A stretch of 64,000 nucleotides of DNA from Botryococcus braunii (Eukaryota; Chlorophyta; Trebouxiophyceae). Below are positions 11,072 to 22,400 of the stretch, piece by piece (position 1 is the stretch's first letter; each line of letters opens with the position of its first letter). The stretch is taken from positions 456,050-520,049 of the forward strand of contig KV908348.1 of NCBI GenBank assembly GCA_002005505.1. Reading direction: 5' to 3'. The position numbers and the translations under genes were made by a program. The notes beneath the pieces are model-generated. The model worked only from the letters and a program-made list of their open reading frames with translations. It searched no databases and was not told where the DNA came from.

Positions 11072-14000
11072 TTAAGTGTATCTTCTCAAACCTAGTGAAT
11101 CACGATGACCAACAAACACGGGCTTGGCAAGTGGCTTGGTCATAATGTCAGCCACATTGCGTGCAGATTCCACATAGAGGATATCTACCTGCCCAAGTGC
11201 CATAGCTTCCCTAGCGTAGTGGAAGCTTACTGCAACGTGCTTTGTGAATTTGGAATACAGGGGGTTCCGTAAATTAGAAATGCATCCTTGGTTGTCACAG
11301 AAAATTTTGACCCTCCAAGGTGCAGCCCCTATCTCTTCCAAGAAGCCCCTTAGCCAGTTGGCTTCCTTCACAATATGGCCAGCTGCCATAAACTCAGCTT
11401 GCACAGTTGAGGTAGCAACTGAGCTCTGCTTCTTGCTTCCCCAAACCACGGCACTACCATAGACTGATAGAACATAGCCAGTGGTGGAATACCTGTGGTC
11501 CAGGTCCCCAGCATAGTCGGCATCAACATAGCCTTCTAGCTCAGGGCCCTTTCCACCCAGAGTAAGAGCTAACTCTCTGGTATCTCTCAAGTACTTCAGC
11601 ACTCGAATGGCCTCATTCCAGTGTGAGGTAGTGGGTGTCATTCTATACCTTGACAACACTCCAACAGCCTGAGAAATGTCAGGCCGGGTCGTATTGGCTA
11701 TGTACAGTAACGATCCAATTAACTCGCAGTATCGATGACCAGGTGGCAGAGGGGTACCAGCCCCATGTGACATACCATCTGAGGACTCGGGTCTGCTGCT
11801 AGCCACGAAGTCCTTGGACATGGGGGTATCAACCCCACGTCCATCATCAGCAACGCCAAACTTCTCCACAAGAGCATCAATCTTGGGAGTGCAACTCATG
11901 GAAATAGTGCCCTGAACTCTATTGCGTAGGACCTGACACCCCAGGAAATCATTCACCTCTCCCAAATCATGGATGGTGAAGTCCTTCTTCAATAACTCTT
12001 TCCCCCACTCAATCTCTGCAACCACTCTGGCAACTATGAGAAGATCATCGACATAAACAAGAATAAACGACAGATTACCATCAGGGGCCCTCCTGATGTA
12101 TACCCCAGCGTCGCTCTTGCACACACTATACCCCATCACGCTCAACTTGTCGCTCAAGGTCTTGTGCCAAGCCCGTGGGGCTTGCTTAAGACCGTAGAGT
12201 GCCTTCCTGAGCTTGCACACAACTCTCGTGTTGCCATTCTCAAATCCTGGTGGTTGGGTTACATAGACCTCTTCCTCCAACTCCCCATTGAGAAAAGCTG
12301 TCTTGATATCCACTTGGTGGATCTCAAGATTTTGTGTGGCAGCCACTGCCAGCACAGCTCTCCTAGCACCATAGCTGCTGGTAGGTGCAAAAACCTCACC
12401 AACATCTATACCAGGAATCTGTCTGCAACCCTGGGCAACCAATCTTGCTTTAAACCGAGTGACATTCCCATGTGCATCGTTTTTTGTAGAAAAAATCCAA
12501 TGAACAGGGATAACTTTCTGCCCATGGGGTCTTTCCACATACTGCATAACCTCATGGGTGTCTAAAGACTCCATCTCCTCTTGCATTGCCTGCTGCCAAA
12601 ACTCCCACTGAGGTGAGCGCTGGGCTTCCCTCAAGTTTGAGGGCACGTGAACTTTTCCCAACGTGACAGAAGGTACACTCTGTACCTTATGCTGTGGTGC
12701 AGCAGGGCTGTCAGCCTTACTGATGCTGTTCCCTTCTCTCTCTCTCTCTCCCTGGTTGCCAGAATAAGGTACATTATGTACCTTATGCTGGGACTGGGCA
12801 GTACTGCCGGGATTATCTGATTCCTTCTCAAGTCTCTCTCTCTCTCCTTGACTACTGGACTCATGTGCAGCACCCTTACATTCTCGCACCTTCCGCAATG
12901 CAGAGGGGAGCAGCAGCTCTCTCTCTCTCCTGGACTCACACTTGGGCACACTACCCAGACTTGCCTGAGCTGCGCCTACAATGTCAGCCTGCACACCATA
13001 AGCATGACTAGCCAGTGACTGGGATTGGGCACCAGCTTCCCCTACTGCTGGCATGTCTAACCCACTGCTCTCATCTCTTACATCTGCACCGAACATAGCC
13101 TCGACTGTCTCAACCTGCCCCTGCATATCAGGGAGACCAACCATGTTTGGCTCACTCACAATTGCCTGACCTGGGTCAGGGGCATGCAATGGGATGTCAG
13201 AATGCTCTCTCCTAGCCACGCGCTGTACATAACGCTGCTCCCTTGTAAGGGTGGTCCCTGGAGGAAGGGGAATTTGTGACTTCCCCTGCATTCGCAACCC
13301 CTCTTGTACCTTCTGCATTTTTTCTACCTGGGATTGAGTTTCTACACCCCCCCTGGCCAGATTCTGCATATGCTCAAGCACCGACCACGAGTGCTGAGAT
13401 GGTTCTGGGGTCCCAACAGTAGAATCCAGGCTGGTGGGGTTTCCTTGGTCATGTGCTGCTGTGGTCCCGTCTCCAGACTGATCCCCAGCACAAAGTCCAG
13501 AGGTCCCAGGAGCCCCAGTGGAAAGCGTCTCCACTCCATGGTCATCCTCCTCATCCCAGAACGTGGGTGGAGCAGCATAGGGAATTGCTTGAGGCGTTGC
13601 CAGATTCTCACTGCCAAGGGGGGGTGATATCCTAGAATCATAGACAGACCCAGGCTGGACCTTTGATAGACCCACTCTCTCAGCCCCCCTCAAGTGCTCG
13701 ATAAAGCTGACGTCCCTACTCTCCTTCCACACTCCATTCCCCACGTACACACGATACGCTTTAGACTGGGGACAATAACCAGTAAACATCCCAGGGATGG
13801 TCTTGGGCCCAAAAACAGACCTTTGGCCACTGGGAATGTGCACATGGGCTACACAGCCAAACGTGCGCAGCACAGACACATCAGGTTTGACACCAAAGAA
13901 TAATTCCATGGGGGTCAGGGACCTGCCTGAAGTAGGACCCACATTGTAGAGGAGGGTAGCTGTCTCAAGCGCCTCCTTCCAAAGGGAGGGGTCTGCTGCA

Positions 14001-16285
14001 GCATGGACCAACAGAGTCCTTGTTCGCTCCTTCAGGGTCCTATTCATCCTCTCCGCCACCCCATTCTGCTGAGGCGTGTAGGGCGCTGAGGACTCCATCT
14101 TAGTGCCCTGCTGAGCACAAAACTCTTTGAATTGCTGGTTCAGGAACTCTGAACCCCTGTCAGTCCTCACACACTTCACAACCGTGCCTCGTTGGGTCTG
14201 CCAAAAACGGAGCAGGTCTATCACAGCCTTTGGGATGCCATCCTTTGACTTCACAGGCAGGGAGGCAACTTGGTGTGAACTTTCATCCACTACAGTGACC
14301 CAATATCGTTCACCTGTGATGGCAGGAGGTGATATGGGACCCACAGTATCCACATGGACTCTATCGAGTGGGTGATGTGCAGGCCTGGAAGATACAGGGA
14401 AAGGAGGTCTGGAGTGTTTCCCTTGTATACACGATTCACATTGCTTGGGGCACTCAGAGCAGGGAGCAAGGGAGATATTGATTCCTGTAACCAGATCTTC
14501 CTTGGAGAACCTCTGCATGCTGCTGGCACCAGGATGACCTAACCTAGCATGCCACAGAGATCTCTCGCTACACACGTGTCCTTTCCTAAGATGAGACGCC
14601 TCAGCCATGTGATCAATATGTCTGCAGCCAACTTGCTGCCCTCTGACAGGACTAACAAACTCCAAAAAAAACAGACCTCGTGCGCGGGTGATATCTCCAC
14701 ACCACCCTTCAGGTCCCTTCATGGCTGTGTAACCACCTGCAGTGTCAGTCAGGAAAGATGCTCCATCCTGAATTGCACCAGTGACTGAAATGAGGTTGGT
14801 ATGCGCAGAAGGAACACACTGCACATTGTGCAGCCAGAATACTTCGTGCCTTGCATTCACAAGGCATACAGACCCAGATGCAATGATTCCTCCCTTGGCG
14901 TCTGAGGTTGCCAAGTGCAGAGGAAGAGGCTGTCTATGCATAACTGGATTATGGAGCAATGAGAGATCATTGACTATATGCACAGAGGCACCACTATCTA
15001 TTAACCAAGATGTGCTGCTAGCTCCATGCGAAGTTGGGGCAAGCACATTGAGAGAGATAAACATCGCCTCACCAGAAGGAGGGGGTGGAGGTGGTAAATG
15101 CCACCCCGGAAACGTGTGTTGACTTGTTGGATAGTTATATGCTGAAGGAGGTCCAGGGCTGGAAGCGGATGAAGGCGGGCCACCCCGGCCAGATCCATGG
15201 TCCCACCAGGCTTGAGGAGACGACTGTGGGCCTCCCTGGCCCCAGTAAGCTGCAGGCCCAACGCTTGCCGCTTGCATGTTTTGATGCAGAGCCTGCAGCT
15301 GCCTGAGCGGTCCGCAGTCAGTCATGAAGTGGCCCTTTGCCTTGCAGAAGTGGCATGTAAGCTCCTCTCTGGGCCTTCTTGCCCTGCCAGGTCCACGCCC
15401 CCTGCCACCAAAAGTAGTTGCAGAGGGGCCAGCGGGAGGCTGTTCGTTTGCTGGTAGTGCTGCTCCAACTCCCGGTACTGCTCCCACTCCTGGTGCAGCT
15501 CCAGCGCTTGATGACGCTCCAGCTACCCCCCCAGAGGGACCAGCCACTGCTGCAGCTGCCATGGCCTGAGGTGTTCCCTCTGCAGGTGGGTCCTTGTACC
15601 CACGGCTGGCTGCGGCGCGCAGGATTCTTTGAATCAGCTCCAATGGCGGCTTGTCGGTTGCCATAACCTCCAGGGACTCGAGCCTCAGCACAGGAGGGAG
15701 GCCCTTCACCATCAGCTCCCCAACATTGTGGTCCAAGAGGATGAACGCGTTGTTTCTGAGACTTGTAGCCAGATCCATCATTCTGTAGAGGTAGACCTTG
15801 AGTGTCTCCCCTGTCTTGATGCCCTGCTCCATTTCCTTGTACCACTCAAGGTTGATGTCTTGGTTGCTCCCTCCAGTGTGACTGTTCTTCACCCACGCGA
15901 TGAAGTCGAACGCTGCTTTGTGGCATGAGATCTGAGAATGCCAGATGACTGGAACTGACTGGATCAGCCACTGCTTGATGGCTGAGTTCTCCACCGACCC
16001 TGGCATTGGCCTCTCCAAAGCCGCTCTGACCCCCTTGGTGTTTGCGCACGCCTCCAAATTTTCATACCAAAATTCAAAATTGCGCCCTCCATCATCAAGC
16101 ATGACAGTCATCTTTGGATTAGAGGTATTGGGGATGTAGGCTGCCTTGTCAATCTCCACCTTTGGTTCTGCAGTGGCTGATTGTGTCCCGGTCATAGATT
16201 GCCCTGGAGTGGCCCCACTGACTTCTCCAGGTTGAGACATTGCTGTTTCACTGCTACTTTCCTTTTCTTTGCCCCTTTTTGTCAT
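11072..16285 (-). CDS. Copia gag-pol polyprotein (Copia-1)
   Basis: A single open frame of 1,737 codons encodes capsid and all enzymes. In order these are the gag domain (residues about 50-240), a CCHC zinc knuckle CHFCKAKGHFMTDC (about 309), a protease with the DSGA active site (about 427), and the integrase zinc region WHARLGHPG with a CxxC. The integrase core has its Asp, Asp and Glu in HVDTVGP, RTDRGSEF and QQNGVAERMNRT (about 642, 705, 740). RT follows with YVDD (about 1410), then RNase H with VDADYAGD (about 1585). The order integrase before RT defines Copia. All catalytic residues I can check are intact. A Gly/Ala/Pro-rich linker surrounds the zinc knuckle. Gag and pol are in one frame, so relative dosage must be set by another route such as splicing or proteolysis. 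Confidence 0.96.
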   Translation of the reverse strand: MTKRGKEKESSSETAMSQPGEVSGATPGQSMTGTQSATAEPKVEIDKAAYIPNTSNPKMTVMLDDGGRNFEFWYENLEACANTKGVRAALERPMPGSVENSAIKQWLIQSVPVIWHSQISCHKAAFDFIAWVKNSHTGGSNQDINLEWYKEMEQGIKTGETLKVYLYRMMDLATSLRNNAFILLDHNVGELMVKGLPPVLRLESLEVMATDKPPLELIQRILRAAASRGYKDPPAEGTPQAMAAAAVAGPSGGVAGASSSAGAAPGVGAVPGVGAALPANEQPPAGPSATTFGGRGRGPGRARRPREELTCHFCKAKGHFMTDCGPLRQLQALHQNMQAASVGPAAYWGQGGPQSSPQAWWDHGSGRGGPPSSASSPGPPSAYNYPTSQHTFPGWHLPPPPPPSGEAMFISLNVLAPTSHGASSTSWLIDSGASVHIVNDLSLLHNPVMHRQPLPLHLATSDAKGGIIASGSVCLVNARHEVFWLHNVQCVPSAHTNLISVTGAIQDGASFLTDTAGGYTAMKGPEGWCGDITRARGLFFLEFVSPVRGQQVGCRHIDHMAEASHLRKGHVCSERSLWHARLGHPGASSMQRFSKEDLVTGINISLAPCSECPKQCESCIQGKHSRPPFPVSSRPAHHPLDRVHVDTVGPISPPAITGERYWVTVVDESSHQVASLPVKSKDGIPKAVIDLLRFWQTQRGTVVKCVRTDRGSEFLNQQFKEFCAQQGTKMESSAPYTPQQNGVAERMNRTLKERTRTLLVHAAADPSLWKEALETATLLYNVGPTSGRSLTPMELFFGVKPDVSVLRTFGCVAHVHIPSGQRSVFGPKTIPGMFTGYCPQSKAYRVYVGNGVWKESRDVSFIEHLRGAERVGLSKVQPGSVYDSRISPPLGSENLATPQAIPYAAPPTFWDEEDDHGVETLSTGAPGTSGLCAGDQSGDGTTAAHDQGNPTSLDSTVGTPEPSQHSWSVLEHMQNLARGGVETQSQVEKMQKVQEGLRMQGKSQIPLPPGTTLTREQRYVQRVARREHSDIPLHAPDPGQAIVSEPNMVGLPDMQGQVETVEAMFGADVRDESSGLDMPAVGEAGAQSQSLASHAYGVQADIVGAAQASLGSVPKCESRRERELLLPSALRKVRECKGAAHESSSQGERERLEKESDNPGSTAQSQHKVHNVPYSGNQGEREREGNSISKADSPAAPQHKVQSVPSVTLGKVHVPSNLREAQRSPQWEFWQQAMQEEMESLDTHEVMQYVERPHGQKVIPVHWIFSTKNDAHGNVTRFKARLVAQGCRQIPGIDVGEVFAPTSSYGARRAVLAVAATQNLEIHQVDIKTAFLNGELEEEVYVTQPPGFENGNTRVVCKLRKALYGLKQAPRAWHKTLSDKLSVMGYSVCKSDAGVYIRRAPDGNLSFILVYVDDLLIVARVVAEIEWGKELLKKDFTIHDLGEVNDFLGCQVLRNRVQGTISMSCTPKIDALVEKFGVADDGRGVDTPMSKDFVASSRPESSDGMSHGAGTPLPPGHRYCELIGSLLYIANTTRPDISQAVGVLSRYRMTPTTSHWNEAIRVLKYLRDTRELALTLGGKGPELEGYVDADYAGDLDHRYSTTGYVLSVYGSAVVWGSKKQSSVATSTVQAEFMAAGHIVKEANWLRGFLEEIGAAPWRVKIFCDNQGCISNLRNPLYSKFTKHVAVSFHYAREAMALGQVDILYVESARNVADIMTKPLAKPVFVGHRDSLGLRRYT

Positions 16286-16660
16286 ACTATTGTCACTTCA
16301 CCAGCCAAACTTACTCATAAACTTCTGGAATGCAGCAATACCCTACAATTCCCTCCATGTCATGGAAATTTACCAGCCAGTCTTGCACAGTAGTAGCAGA
16401 TATGTTCCCCTCAGAAGTTTGCGCCGGAGTCCGGCCCGACTCACTCAGTGCTTCTAGACAACGTCTATGAATGATAAAGCACAGCTAAAACTTCAATTAT
16501 GAATTTCCCAGAAAGGTAAACTGTGAGTAAGATAATGGTCCTGGTACACTCGAGTTCCCTTGCGCCGCTGCGCCATGCTCGAGCTCCTTTGTTGACGCTT
16601 ACGTCTGACCCATCCGTAGACGACCTTCACTCCTGCTTTTACTTGGCTCAGCTGGAAGGG
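16286..16660 (-). other. Copia-1 leader
   Basis: This is the untranslated region between the primer-binding site and the gag start. No further feature is recognised. Confidence 0.6.
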
Positions 16661-16675
16661 CGTGGGCCCATAACC
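16661..16675 (-). promoter_or_regulatory. Copia-1 primer-binding site (initiator tRNA-Met anticodon arm)
   Basis: Directly after the 5' LTR on the minus strand the sequence reads GGTTATGGGCCCACG. This is complementary to the anticodon stem-loop of eukaryotic initiator tRNA-Met (GGGCCCAUAACC) and not to a tRNA 3' end. Drosophila copia and yeast Ty5 are known to prime with an internal or half tRNA-iMet. The same motif follows the Copia-2 LTR at 34920. Confidence 0.75.
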
Positions 16676-17367
16676 TGTGAAAGGTTATGGGCAATCGGCT
16701 TTCCCTGTACAAAGCAGACAGGTCGTCAATAGACGAAGTTACTCCAGCACAGTCCGTACGACTGTCTGCTGAGTGCCACACACAACTGTCGGACAAGACT
16801 AGCATCTGGTGATGCCCAGCATCTTTCACAACCAGTTGGTTACATCATTATCTTGTACACAAGCACCGATCAAGCAATCACTAGATAAGGCTCTAGACGG
16901 CTACGTTCAAGTACATGCCTATACTCCCTGAAGTCACTGTCCCTTATCTGTTTGAGTGACTACAGGGTACACTAAGCTTGTTCACTCTCACAATAGCAAC
17001 AATGATACAACACACACTGCCGCACCGTACCTGTACAAAGCAGACAGGTCGTCAATAGACGAAGTTACTCCAGCTACAGTCCGTACGACTGTCTGCTGAG
17101 TGCCACACACAACTGTCGGACAAGACTAGCATCTGGTGATGCCCAGCATCTTTCACAACCAGTTGGTATTCACTCCGGTGGGGCAGCCTTAAGAGTTCAT
17201 CCGACAAACGTGTGATCTAGATAGGATTGTACCTTATGTTCGAAAACGTCCAGAATCTGCCGTGTCTCAAGGTACCTTATGTTCTCAATGGACCCATATC
17301 CTAATAGTGCACACATGAAGATCACTTAAAGCACAAGGCATTCAATAATAATGTTCAGAACTCAACA
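16676..17367 (-). repeat. Copia-1 5' LTR
   Basis: This is the 692-bp partner of the LTR at 10360-11051. Its 3' end in element sense carries CCCATAACC, then seven bases, then the primer-binding site GGTTATGGG, so the U5/PBS junction can fold into a 9-bp hairpin. Confidence 0.93.
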
Positions 17368-17372
17368 GATTT

Positions 17373-18464
17373 TATTCGAAGCAACGGTTGGAATTGAATG
17401 TTCGCGGAGACTTTGGTACTCGGTAGGTGCCATGCAGTTCGGCACGAGGAACTTTGACTTTTAGCCCGTCCGCTGATCGATGTGTTGGCAGTGTTTTAGC
17501 CGCCCTTGATCATGTGAGGGCATGTGTTAATACGGCTTGGGAAGCTGTACGTATTACTAGAGGGGAGTGTATATTAGGGGCTCAGCCTCCGGCCCACAAG
17601 CAACAGTATAATTCGGAAAGTTGCGTGTAAAGCATAGCGCCCCAACTCCGTGTCTGTCCGCGGCCCCCGGCGAAATAGGGATGTTGATTGTTTGACCTGT
17701 TATTTGGATTGTTTCTGAAACACATCACTTGCAGTAATATAGTACTTTTTGTGACACCACTGACTTGCCGAGTTAGGCCATTGATCGTCCCGGTGATACC
17801 CGTTAATTTGTTTGGTAACACCCAAAATCATACTGAATGTGAAATAATATTGTCATAATTAACTTGTCAAAGTGAAAGGAAAACGTGAGAAGAACAATAC
17901 CCTTGATAGTAAGACGTTATACAGACCCCGTCCGCGGAAGTACCATTTACACCCCGAAAACATACAGCCACCACCTTAACAACCTCACCGGAGTTTCAAA
18001 ACACCCATAAGCTAGGTAACGACAAAATTCCAGGAAGATCTGAACCACAATTTAGGGGCCAGCACCAGCCGCCCGACCACCGATCCCACACCCACGAAGA
18101 ACTCCAGGAAAACACGTTGGGAAGAAAACACACAACCTAGAAAACAAAAGCCTGTTAAGAAAACCGTTAGTAAACTAATAACACTTAAACCACCAGACCC
18201 AGCACAAGTCCAGCCCCGCAGCTCGGAGCAGAACGACCCTGAAAGCAATCGGAGCCAGCCTCCGGTTATCGTCCGAAAGACCGGTCGCAAGACCGGGAGC
18301 AGTCCAGTAAGTCCCTCCCACGTGCTAGGTCCCGGGGCCTCACAAGCTTGGGTGGCGATCCGACCAATCGACCCGAACCTACATTTATAACACCGCAGCC
18401 CGTGTAAATCTCGCTAACTAATCGAAACATTTTGTAGGGGTACCGTTGGGCACGGAACCCTGTA
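17373..18464 (+). repeat. Gypsy 5' LTR, second part
   Basis: This is the remaining 1,092 bp of the LTR after the Copia-1 insertion, ending CCCTGTA. The small open frames in it recur in every LTR copy and are not genes. Confidence 0.9.
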
Positions 18465-19405
18465 TGGCTGCACCGTCCAGGGAGTTTTAGCGCGTTAACT
18501 TTGTTAACCCTAGGAAGGAAGGAAGGAAACTTTGTTAACTTTGTTAACTTTGTTAACCCTAGGCTCTCCGAATCTGGTCTTTCTGCGCAGAGTTTGCCGT
18601 GTTTCTTGTACCGTAACTTGAATCAGTTGAGCTTTGTCCGCATATAGGACTGGGTATACCCCTTTAGGAGGGGCTTGATTACATTCAGTTTGTCGCAGGA
18701 ATTAACAACAAAAGCATCGGCAACGACCGTTTGGAGCGAAACCATACTTTAGGAAAGTTCAGTTTAAAGCACCTCATCATCTGTACCGCAGAGTTAGTTG
18801 AGACAAAGTAATTGATTGTAGCACTTGATTTCTGTTTGTGTGATTCTTATCAATAGTAAAGACCATAATTTCATAGCCGCGATTGCTTAATTGTTTGTTT
18901 ATCGAAACCTTTGCAGCCCCAAAGATCGCGGTAGTTTGATACGCACCAGGAAGAATATATATTTGATCGATTTAAGAATTTGTAGTAGCAGTTGTTGTAG
19001 TATTTACAGAGCTTTCATGGTACCTCTGTAAGGATTGTCTTTATCATCTGGAAGTCCAAGGTTGCTAGTGAGACCTTGTTTAGGTTGAAGATACTGCAAC
19101 CTTAGTAATACGATTCGTTAATTTTATAGCTGCAGTGAACGTAAAAAGCAGAAAGGAAGCTTGTGATACTGTATTTACAATAGACTAGCATTGCACGATT
19201 GTAGATTGGGTTCGCGGGATGCCCCTTTAGGAGGGGTCTGATTACACTCCGTTTGTTGAACAGGCACCCCTGCAGCCAGCTAAAACAGCAGAATCAGCAA
19301 TACAGTAAGTAGCAGTACCAGCAATATCTGACATTAATTTGTGTCGTGAACACACGAGCGTAATCTCTAATAGTGTGTTAGGCCATCTAAAGCGCAAGGC
19401 CTTAT
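18465..19405 (+). other. Gypsy primer-binding site and leader
   Basis: TGGCTGCACCG directly follows the LTR and begins TGG, as expected for pairing with a tRNA 3' CCA end. The tRNA was not identified. The roughly 940-bp leader contains a short array of TTTGTTAAC units (18497-18560) and a GGAAGGAAGG run. A sequence like GGGGCTTGATTACA near 18672 recurs near 19236. No coding region is seen. Confidence 0.55.
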
Positions 19406-22400
19406 TTGATTAAAAAAACTGGAATGGCAGACGTACAAACTCCTGTTCGTTTAGAATTTTTCTATGGAAAGCCCACAGAAGACCCTTTTCAGTGGCTTGA
19501 GTCCTTTGAGTTGTTTATTGAGATCAACCATGTTGTGGGCGATCGAGTTTTACGATTTGTCAAACACGCAATGCGTGAAGAAGCATATACCTGGTTTCGT
19601 GCAAATCAAGATGACTTTAATGACTGGGATGAATGCAAGGAGGCTTTTCTCGAAAGATTTGGCCTCGACGAGGACACCCTTATGTTGAAATTAGACACAT
19701 GTGCACAACAATCTAATGAGACTGTTAGGAGTTATGCTGACAGATTCAGGAAAATAGTGGGTTATTTGCAGAACTCTCTGCCTCCCAGAATGGTAACACA
19801 ACTATTTGTTAAAGGTCTAGTACCACATCTACGTGAGAGGGTTCAGATGACCTACCCCAGCAAAGGAGCGTTAGCCGACATTATAAAATTGGCAGCTGAT
19901 TATGAACAAACATTTGGACACGCGCCTTTAGGGGGCATGTATTCAAGCCAGAACATACAAGTGCCGGCGCGCGAGAGGATGGATCAATGGAATCGCCGCG
20001 CCGATGACAATGTGGATCAGCGTGCAGCACGCCCGCCGCCGCAGCAAAATCAGAGGGAGAACAATAGAGACAACAGAAATTGGCAGCGTCAGCGAGACTT
20101 TCCGGAGCGACGCAACCAGCCGCAACCAGCAGTACCGCCTAGACAGATTGCTCCAATCAACCCACCAAGGGAGGCACCTGCGCCACCCCCAATTGATGAC
20201 ATTGACACCCTCACAAGGGAGATGGAGAGACTACGAATTCAAATCGCAGAACTACAGCGACAGCCCACAGCCAACTTCACCAAGTTTGTGGAGCATGAAC
20301 AGCAACCCGAGCAACCGCCCCCGGAGCACGCCACAATAATGTATGATGGATTTACGGATCCTTTTCCCGTGTATCCTATATATGCCACTAAGAGGCCAGC
20401 AGAAAGTCCACCTGAAGCAAACCAACCGCTGCTTCGGCGCCGCCCCAACAATCTGGAGGACACTACAGTTGACCCAAGAAACATACCAAGGCCTGCCGCC
20501 CCTCGGCCTGCACCAGCTCAGAGACAACCTGTAGAACCTACAACACCAGCAGCACCCCCGCCTGCACCTGCAAGGGAGCCAGCAGCGCGTCCACACGTGG
20601 ACCTTGGAGGATTGCCTCCCCTACCTAATGCCGCACGTCCCGCCGCCTACAGGAGACCAGTGGCCATCGCACCAGCTACGGCAGAACCCATTCAGCAGAT
20701 TAAAGGGCTTCCCATGAAGCTCACCGTACAAACCTACCTGAACCACATCAGCGAGGAGGAGTTCAACAAGTCAATCAAGGAGCTAAAGGAGTCCCGTGAG
20801 AAATTTCTGCGTAACAGACAGCGAGACCCGCCGCCAGCGAGAGCTACCAATGCGGAAGTTATCTACGCTTCTGGAGGGACCACCTCAACTAGCAGGACTG
20901 ACAACGAGGAGTCACCTTCAACGCAAATGCCACAATCAAACCTGCAAAGGAATCCGGTGAACACTACTGTTGCCACCGTACCTATAATCATCAATGACTT
21001 AGTATTGGAGGATGGCATCATTGATACTGGTGCCACAAACACAATGATTTCACAATCAGCCGCACGACAGTTAAATTTAATTGATCAGATTGAGCCTTCA
21101 CGTCTTAGATACTCGTGTGCAGATGGGAAAATGTCCACTGCTTGGGGCATTATTCGCAAGCTCCCTGTAGGAGTTGAGGGCTTAGTAATACCAATTGACG
21201 TATTTGTTAGTGGAGCGACTTCTTATGATGTACTTCTTGGAGCAGATTGGCTTACTCAGGCTCACGCCGAGATAAGCTTCGCCAAGCAAGAGATGTCTTT
21301 TCGAATAGAACCACAAATTATGGGGAGAGTTCCCATCACTGTCATGCCTGCCAGTAAAAGCTGCAACCGATATTGCGTCGCGAGAGTCCCAGGAATAGAA
21401 ATCGATGGTCCCGCGGGTCATCCCGCCGACCCGGGGGTACCCGGCCTACCGAACGAAATAATAAACATTGAGAACGATCTGTCAGAAGAATCCCAGGAAG
21501 AAACAGACCTTTATTCCGGGAGTGAGGATGAAATTCCTAGTACTGAACCCTCCGATGAGGAGGAAAAGTATTCGGAGGAGCATGAGGCTTTCTCTTCCGA
21601 AAGTGAGATTGAGATTTACAATGCGACAGTAAGCAACGAGGGTCGAGAGTTTGAGTTAGCAGCCCATCCCTACATGACTGAAGATTGGATGTTAGAAACT
21701 AATATTTTTAGAGAAATTGAAACACAGTGGGGTCCCTTTGACCTCGACGCATGTTGTGATCTCCAGGGTCACAACTCTCAGTTACCTTTGTACTGGTCCG
21801 CTGAGGACGATTGTTTACAGCAGAGCTGGACCCATTTGAGTATATATTGCAACCCACCTTTTTCAATAATTGACAGAGTTGTGAATCACTGTCTCGCGTG
21901 TTTCACCAGTAGTCCCTTTACCACTAGTGCAGTACTTGTGCTACCAAGGTGGCCTTCTGGCCCTTGGTTTCCTACAGTAACGGAGCAATTGGAGATCATC
22001 AAACAATACCCTCCTGGGGTACAGCTTTTCACAGCCCCGGGAGAGGACCCTGCAGGTCCGCGACGACGTTATGGCCCAACCAGATGGCCTGGCATAATTG
22101 TGCGAATACCCACTTCACTTAGAAAGGAAGATCCTGGTATGCAGAGGTTGAGAGAGATAACAAATACTGAAAAGATGAAACAGGACCCCGATCCCATGTT
22201 AAAAATCACCACCGGGATGCGAAAATTGGGTCCTAAGAGAGAAGAAGAGATTGAGAGATTAGTACAGGAGTACAAGGATGTATTTACCCCAGGTATAGTA
22301 CAAGAAAGAACCACCTTAATGCACCACCGCATAGACACTGGGGATGCGGTCCCCAGCAAAACACGCCCTTATCGCTTGTCCCGTTCGGAGGATCAGGTGA

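Larger units (their letters stand above)
10360..17367 (-). mobile_element. Copia-1, complete LTR retrotransposon
   Basis: This 7,008-bp element is inserted in the gypsy 5' LTR and flanked by the 5-bp duplication GATTT (10355-10359 and 17368-17372). Its LTRs are 692 bp each (10360-11051 and 16676-17367), begin TGTGAAAGG, end ACTCAACA on the plus strand, and look identical by eye. That points to recent insertion. The polyprotein frame is open throughout. The primer-binding site and polypurine tract are both in place, so this is the best candidate for an active element in the window. Confidence 0.96.

Noticed and set aside
12631..12951. Frames antisense or shifted within the Copia and gypsy polyproteins
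   Set aside because: They are shadows of the long coding frames and carry no own motifs.
16661..16675. tRNA-Met-like sequence as a tRNA gene
   Set aside because: Only the anticodon arm is matched and it sits at the primer-binding position. There is no acceptor or T arm around it.
17427..17630. A 67-codon frame found at 6296, 17427 and 31076, and a minus-strand 92-codon frame beside it
   Set aside because: All lie inside copies of the gypsy LTR, so their conservation is that of the LTR and not of a gene.
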